Source: JBAXGW01 sp037139195
GTDB lineage: Bacteria; Bacteroidota; Bacteroidia; Bacteroidales; JAHJDW01
Direction of reading: 5' to 3'
NCBI GenBank assembly: GCA_037139195.1
Contig: JBAXGW010000010.1
Location: 1 to 64,000, forward strand
DNA length: 64,000 nt
The notes under the pieces are model-generated. The model was not told the DNA's origin. It worked only from the letters and a program-made list of their open reading frames with translations, and did no database searches. Numbering within the stretch: position 1 is the first letter of the stretch; every line of letters starts with the position of its first letter. The translations under genes and the position numbers were made by a program. Positions 59,466 to 64,000 of this stretch are shown piece after piece.

Positions 59466-61514
59466 TTATAAACTTAAGATCTTGAAATCGGTTCTTCTAT
59501 TTTTCTGACGACCTTCATTTGTGCTATTTGTAGAAATAGGCAAGGTTTCACCATATCCTCTAGAAGTAAGCCTAGATTTATCAATTCCGTTTGCAATTAG
59601 GAAATCAACAACCGACTTAGCCCTTCTGGCCGATAAATCGAGATTATATTCATCAGAACCATTACTATCGGTATGACTTGCTATTTCAATTTTCATTGTG
59701 GGAATTTCCTCTAATATACTAATAAGCTTGCTAAGTTCATTAACAGATTCGGGGCGAAGAGTAGCTTTGTCATAATCATAGTAAATATTTTTCAATCGAA
59801 TTGACATTCCAACTTCAAACTCTGATTTGTCAATTTTTCTTTTGCCTTCTGCTGTTGCAGCTTTTTCAAGCATAAAATCTTTATTTATTTCTAAGAGAAT
59901 TTCGTCGGCATTAATAACAAGCTCTTCTTCAACTTTATTGTAATTATTTGATGCAACACGAATTGCATATCGTTTATCGTGCATAAGAGTTACACTATAT
60001 TCGCCTGTTTTTGGGTCGCTAATTAAATTTGCAACAACCTCATTATTAAGCTTATCGATTATTTCAATTTGAGCTTCAATTGGCTTAAAACTTGCAGCGT
60101 CTTTAACTACCCCACTCAAAGCAATAAGCTGTCTTTTCTTGCTTACGATAGAAATCAAATAAATATCTTTTTCTCCAAAACCTCTTGATTTAACGGAAGA
60201 ATAATAAGCATGATTTTCGTCAACTGGAAGATAAAAAACATCATCGGATGTTGAATTTATAGGATAACCAATGTTTTCAGCTTCCGACCAAAAACCATCT
60301 TCAGAAAGTGTAGATGTGAAAATATCGAATCCACCCATACTTTCGTGCCCTTTTGAGCTAAAATACAAAGTAACACCATCGTCAGAAATAAAAGGAGCAT
60401 CTTCATCTTCAGAAGAGTTTATGCTTTCACCTAAATTTTGTGCAGGGCCCCATTCCCCATTTGATTGTTTGTAGGATTTATAAATATCTCTGCCACCAAA
60501 TCCACCAGGACGGTTACTTGTGAAGTAAAGTATCGATTCATCGGATGAAACAGATGCATGAGTTTCCCAATATTTAGTATTAACGTTTGAACCTAATTTT
60601 TTTGGAACTGACCAATCCCCTTCTTCCAGCTTACTTAAATAAATATTTCCATCGCCATTATCGTCTTTATAAATGAAAATTGATTTATTGTCGGGAGCAA
60701 CACTAATTGTAGCTTCGTGACCAGATGAATTTATTTTACCTGTTATTTGTTTAGCTTCACTCCAATTGCCATCTTTTGGCCGAGTAGAAATATAAATATC
60801 TTCATAATATTTCCCATCTTGATCTACTTTTCCTCCAGTACTATTTTCTCGGCGAGATGTGAAAAACATAGTATAGCCATCTTTAGTAATAATTGGAGAA
60901 TAATCTGGGAATGCAGAATTAATTTTATTTCCTACATTTTCAATTTTAATACCTAAAGGATTGTTAATTATCTTTTTAGCATTATAACACATTTCAATCT
61001 GGCGTTTCACATCTTTAACAAGTAATGCATCATTTTGAGGATTTAAATATGTTTCGAACATTTTAAAAAATTTGATGGCATCATCTAATCGATAAATAAT
61101 ATGGTAAGCCTTAGCTAAATAATAGTATGCAAAAACTGGAGCAGCAGATTCATTATAATTTCCAGTATACACAAGCGAAACATTTTTTACGGCTTTTTCT
61201 AAATAAGGAGCTGCTTTATTTTTTTCTGCTGATGAATTGATGTAGCAAACCCCAATATTAAAATTAATATTAGCATTATTGGGATATAAAGAATCTAAAA
61301 GAAGAAACAAAGGCATTGCTTTAAAATAGTTTTCTAAAACAATATAATTTTCAGCTTCGGTATAAATTTCTTTAAACTTAGGATCATCAGCATATTTAGC
61401 ATTTAAAATATCATTTTGGGAAGTTGTTTTGGCAACTGTATTTTTTGGATATACTTGTGAGAAAACAAGTGAGAATGACATTAATAAACCTAAGGTCAGG
61501 ACTATATGTTTCAT
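59466..61514 (-). CDS. OmpA-family protein with TPR, PD40 propeller and CRD (PorE-like)
   Basis: 682 residues. Signal peptide (cleavage near VFSQ), with no lipobox. Domains in order: TPR-like helices (30-170), a WD40/PD40 beta-propeller (about 190-460, with repeated SPDGYTMFFTSR-like, ILYFTSNRPGGFGGRDIYKS and LYFSSKGHESMGGFDIF blades), a carboxypeptidase-regulatory-like domain (470-550), and a C-terminal OmpA peptidoglycan-binding domain with IASHTDSNGSDEYNLDLSARRAKSVVDFL and SRGYGE. This order equals that of PorE, a peptidoglycan-linked T9SS component; many non-T9SS Bacteroidetes paralogues share it, so PorE identity is not certain. T9SS cargo genes flank it. Confidence 0.85.
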   Translation of the reverse strand: MKHIVLTLGLLMSFSLVFSQVYPKNTVAKTTSQNDILNAKYADDPKFKEIYTEAENYIVLENYFKAMPLFLLLDSLYPNNANINFNIGVCYINSSAEKNKAAPYLEKAVKNVSLVYTGNYNESAAPVFAYYYLAKAYHIIYRLDDAIKFFKMFETYLNPQNDALLVKDVKRQIEMCYNAKKIINNPLGIKIENVGNKINSAFPDYSPIITKDGYTMFFTSRRENSTGGKVDQDGKYYEDIYISTRPKDGNWSEAKQITGKINSSGHEATISVAPDNKSIFIYKDDNGDGNIYLSKLEEGDWSVPKKLGSNVNTKYWETHASVSSDESILYFTSNRPGGFGGRDIYKSYKQSNGEWGPAQNLGESINSSEDEDAPFISDDGVTLYFSSKGHESMGGFDIFTSTLSEDGFWSEAENIGYPINSTSDDVFYLPVDENHAYYSSVKSRGFGEKDIYLISIVSKKRQLIALSGVVKDAASFKPIEAQIEIIDKLNNEVVANLISDPKTGEYSVTLMHDKRYAIRVASNNYNKVEEELVINADEILLEINKDFMLEKAATAEGKRKIDKSEFEVGMSIRLKNIYYDYDKATLRPESVNELSKLISILEEIPTMKIEIASHTDSNGSDEYNLDLSARRAKSVVDFLIANGIDKSRLTSRGYGETLPISTNSTNEGRQKNRRTDFKILSL

Positions 61515-61869
61515 GTTTTATTAATTTTATATTGAAAATGCTTATCGAATTATATAAATAATTATCGATAAAACTTTAGTAATCACATACAAAACTAATG
61601 TAAAAAAATTTAATACCCAAGAATGTTGTCAAAAAATAATAAAGTTAGAATTTTATCAAGCAATTAAAAAACTAAGAAATGCAGACTATCTGTAAAGTTC
61701 AGCATTTAAACAATAGGAATCCCTATAACTAATAATGAGACCCGAAATTAAAAAAGTATTTAAATGGAAAGCATGGTTTTATATACAATGGAAAGAATTG
61801 TATTGTATTTATAGTAATACCAAATTATAAAAATTTGATTTTTAAACAGTTAAATCATTATTGCAATTT
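61515..61869. other. 355-nt gap: promoter and a possible 31-codon ORF
   Basis: A promoter for the OmpA-family gene lies at 61590-61620. On the plus strand an ATG at 61735 opens a 31-codon ORF (61735-61830) of Lys/Trp/Tyr-rich sequence with no recognised similarity and no promoter box, so it is not called as a gene. Nothing else is seen. Confidence 0.5.
61590..61620 (-). promoter_or_regulatory. Promoter of the OmpA-family gene
   Basis: Minus-strand TTG (61618-61620), 20 nt, then TAGTTTTG (61590-61597), an exact TAnnTTTG match. Leader of about 70 nt. Confidence 0.55.
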
Positions 61870-63219
61870 CTAATGTTTTATTAGCTTATTATAATAACAA
61901 GTATTTTCGTCGGCAATTTGAACCATGTATAATCCATCTTTATAGTCGCTTAAATCTATTTTGTACAAATAAGTCCCTTCAGCATCTCCAACTATTTCTT
62001 TATTTATCATACACCCTTTATAATCAAAAACAGAAATAATAAAACTGCTTTTGGCAGGGAAAAACATTTCAACTTCATATTTTCCCGAGGATGGATTTGG
62101 GAAAATATTCATTACTTTAAATTTGCTTTCATCATTGCAATCTGTATAAATTTTTTCAGAAAAAACAAATTTACCATCAAAATCTACTTGTTTTAATTGG
62201 TAATAAAAAGTTTCAGAAACATTGGTATTGTCGAAGTATAAATACGATAAGAGAGCATTCGAATTTCCACTTCCTTTTACTTCGTTAATAGTTTGCCAAT
62301 TCTGCATATCGGAGCTACGTTGAATTTCGAAAAAATTGTTATTTAATTCTGAAGCGGTAGTCCAAGTTAATTCAACTCCTTCGCTTTTACATCTTGCTTT
62401 AAAACTTATTAACTCTACCGGAAGAGGACTATTTGCATCAAAAGCACCAATGGCTGGACTAGCTGGCCTCGAATACCCTTTAATATCATCTGAAATTGAT
62501 CCCAATGAAACACCTTTGCCAAAAGCAAGCGATGTTGCTAATAAGTCTAGGTCATTATTTGCAGCATCTTCAAACTTCGGATCTACTGAAATTGAATGGG
62601 TATCATAACCAGTAGCTTTCCACTCTGTTAAATCCCAGTAGTTAGTGCTATTTTTGGAAGCTAAATACGAACCAGCATCAACATAATAGCAGTTATAATC
62701 ACATGAAGCAAAGGAGGATGAACCACTGCAATATATTGCAGAATTATCCGATTCGGTTCCATTTTTATATGCAACTAAAATATTGTTTTTAAAATTAACG
62801 CTTGTAAATGTATTACTAGCATTTCCATGAATTCCCCATGATCTTTTGGTTGAAAAAGTATTAAAATAAATATCAGCACTTTGACCAGAGCTTTCTATGT
62901 GTATTGAACATGGAACAATGGATGGAGACGAATTAGTATTAGATAAATAGTTATTATTAATTTTCAAACCCGTATTATGTCCATGTATACGTATACCATT
63001 ACCCGAATCTCCTTGAATTAATCGGTTTTTTGTGACTTCAGTTCCTGTGTTATAATATAAATATATGATTGGCGTTTCTGCTCCTGTTGTATTGTTTTCT
63101 AGGATGTTTTGCGTTATAATATTTCCGGTAACAGCAGATGACCCGTAAATTTTAATACATGTTTCATTGCAATTAAATGTGCATTTTTCTATTTTACAAT
63201 TATCGGGGGTATCTGCCAT
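61870..63219 (-). CDS. C-terminal part of a T9SS beta-helix protein (out of frame)
   Basis: 449 residues from an internal ATG. Residues about 1-230 continue right-handed beta-helix repeats (NCKIEKCTFNCNETCIKIYGSSAVTGNIITQN, KNRLIQGDSGNGIRIHGHNTGLKINNNYLSN) with pectate-lyase-like turns. A segment with LPVELISFKARCKSEGVELTWTTASELNNNFFEIQRS follows, which is the common linker before T9SS sorting domains. The last 85 residues (VMNIFPNPSSGKYEVEMFFPAKSS to DGLYMVQIADENTCYYNKLIKH) form a type A T9SS sorting domain. The ORF has no signal peptide of its own. It becomes the continuation of the 63189-63749 ORF when one TA unit is removed from the tract at 63269. Confidence 0.8.
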   Translation of the reverse strand: MADTPDNCKIEKCTFNCNETCIKIYGSSAVTGNIITQNILENNTTGAETPIIYLYYNTGTEVTKNRLIQGDSGNGIRIHGHNTGLKINNNYLSNTNSSPSIVPCSIHIESSGQSADIYFNTFSTKRSWGIHGNASNTFTSVNFKNNILVAYKNGTESDNSAIYCSGSSSFASCDYNCYYVDAGSYLASKNSTNYWDLTEWKATGYDTHSISVDPKFEDAANNDLDLLATSLAFGKGVSLGSISDDIKGYSRPASPAIGAFDANSPLPVELISFKARCKSEGVELTWTTASELNNNFFEIQRSSDMQNWQTINEVKGSGNSNALLSYLYFDNTNVSETFYYQLKQVDFDGKFVFSEKIYTDCNDESKFKVMNIFPNPSSGKYEVEMFFPAKSSFIISVFDYKGCMINKEIVGDAEGTYLYKIDLSDYKDGLYMVQIADENTCYYNKLIKH

Positions 63220-63749
63220 ATTAACACCAATGCCATTTGTAGTAACTGTGCTTGTAATATTACAATTGTATATATATATATATAATCTGAATTCCCTGAT
63301 GTTCTAATATTTTCAGCTCCAGAAGAAGAACTTTGTAGTGTTAAATCTTGAATTTTGATATAAATATTTGACGACAAATCAAAACATCGAGGATTAGTTG
63401 ATGATGTTCTTCCAATTATTGTTTTACTAATGCTTGCTCCTTTAAAAACGATATAGCCTGCTGCACTTCCCTGATCATCTGCTCCTAAAATAAAATAGTC
63501 ATTTGCTGATGTATATGTCCCCGCATCAATAAATACAGTATCGCCAGCATTAAGATCAAATACTGGAATAGTTTTAAGAGTTAACTTAGGCAATGCCTTT
63601 GTTAATCCACTGTTTGCATCATTTCCTACAGCAGTGCAATAAGTATCACCAGTTGTGCTGTTATCATTTACATAATAATTGGTGCAGTATGTTCTTAGAG
63701 ATTGAAATGACAATAGAATAATTAAAAAAAATAGTGTTTTTTTGTTCAT
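63189..63749 (-). CDS. N-terminal part of a T9SS beta-helix protein (frameshifted at a TA tract)
   Basis: About 186 residues from the ATG at 63749; the upstream ATG at 63800 lies at the predicted transcription start and is not preferred. Signal peptide (MNKKTLFFLIILLSFQSLRTYC) is followed by a NYYVNDNSTTGDTYCTAVGNDANSG leader typical of exported beta-helix proteins and by beta-helix strands. From the (TA)8 tract on the frame changes to an unrelated tail and stops at 63189-63191. With seven or ten TA units the protein would be continuous, about 625 residues. Confidence 0.8.
   Translation of the reverse strand: MNKKTLFFLIILLSFQSLRTYCTNYYVNDNSTTGDTYCTAVGNDANSGLTKALPKLTLKTIPVFDLNAGDTVFIDAGTYTSANDYFILGADDQGSAAGYIVFKGASISKTIIGRTSSTNPRCFDLSSNIYIKIQDLTLQSSSSGAENIRTSGNSDYIYIYTIVILQAQLLQMALVLIWQIPPIIVK
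63269..63284. repeat. (TA)8 dinucleotide tract inside the T9SS beta-helix gene
   Basis: Eight uninterrupted TA units lie within the coding sequence. They encode alternating Tyr and Ile. The number of units sets the reading frame: 7 or 10 restore one long ORF, 8 splits it. Such tracts slip during replication. Confidence 0.85.
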
Positions 63750-63802
63750 TTTTTCGATTATTAGAATGGCGGACTCTAATGGTTTTTTAGTCGGTGGCAT
63801 TG

Positions 63803-63810
63803 CAAAAGTA
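63803..63810 (-). promoter_or_regulatory. -7 promoter box of the T9SS beta-helix gene
   Basis: Minus-strand TACTTTTG matches TAnnTTTG, with a TTG about 22 nt upstream. The leader to the ATG at 63749 is about 48 nt. Beyond it, 63840-64000 shows no ORF. Confidence 0.5.
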
Positions 63811-64000
63811 ATTTATTATCTAATGTATTTATCAATCTGTCGAAAGATTAACAATATTTAACACTGAAATTAGTTTATTTGCAGAGATATTATAATTTAT
63901 AAATCAAAATATAGTATGTCATATTACCAATATAAACATGCAAATAAACCTACGACATGTTTCGCAATATAAAAAAAACAATTGGGCAAATAGAATAAAT

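Noticed and set aside
61735..61830. A 31-codon plus-strand ORF in the gap upstream of the OmpA-family gene
   Set aside because: It has no promoter box, no recognisable similarity and a length expected by chance in AT-rich DNA, so it is recorded only as a note.

Overview
The window looks like the chromosome of an anaerobic, propionate-forming member of the Bacteroidetes, most likely order Bacteroidales. This is inferred from gene content only. The DNA is AT-rich and genes have no Shine-Dalgarno-like leaders. Many genes follow a TAnnTTTG -7 box, some with TTG or TTTG about 20 nt upstream. The housekeeping sigma factor is the short Bacteroidetes type, and several secreted proteins end in type IX secretion (T9SS) sorting domains. 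Energy metabolism is represented by a sodium-pumping methylmalonyl-CoA decarboxylase operon and a two-subunit 2-oxoacid:ferredoxin oxidoreductase.

Layout. 0-8 kb: a DUF4143 ATPase behind three palindromic operator-like sites, an Ldh-type dehydrogenase, mtgA-rpe, small envelope proteins, a thioredoxin-like protein and rpoD. 8.3-13.4 kb: a minus-strand operon read as mce, mmdA, a delta-like subunit, the biotin carrier, a TerC-family protein and oadB, which links methylmalonyl-CoA to propionyl-CoA and a sodium gradient. 13.7-19.6 kb: a T9SS-exported PHP-type protein, a C-terminal processing peptidase and a TMTC-like GT-C/TPR membrane protein, all on the plus strand. 19.6-28.3 kb: DsbD, TilS, a SUMF1-fold protein, PabB and KorB/KorA. 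28.7-35.5 kb: a TetR-controlled RND efflux operon (tetR-tolC-adaptor-pump). 35.6-43.8 kb: an AsmA-like protein, RluB with a very long charged repeat tail, a DUF4926 miniprotein, an MltF-like lytic transglycosylase and a MacB-type permease. 44-47.2 kb: an accessory-looking stretch of secreted unknowns separated by related repeats and hairpins. 47.3-54.6 kb: a 2038-residue thioester alpha-2-macroglobulin, two MITE-like elements and a DUF3108 protein. 54.9-63.8 kb: two T9SS cargo proteins with nearly identical tails, TadA, a nucleotide-kinase-like protein, a PorE-like OmpA protein, and a T9SS beta-helix protein split by a (TA)8 tract.

The main non-gene structure is repeat DNA. Four intergenic elements are built on a strict 7-nt period (GGTnnAn arms facing nnnnACC arms). 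Three TATCGA-N6-TCGATA palindromes sit upstream of the ATPase gene. A pair of inverted MITE-like elements lies side by side. A dinucleotide tract looks capable of switching a surface protein on and off. No tRNA, rRNA, CRISPR array, intact transposase or phage gene was seen. I found no obvious multi-gene defence island. The best candidates for undescribed biology are the heptad elements, the ATPase-linked palindromes, the cassette-like 44.8-47.3 kb stretch and the phase-variable locus.
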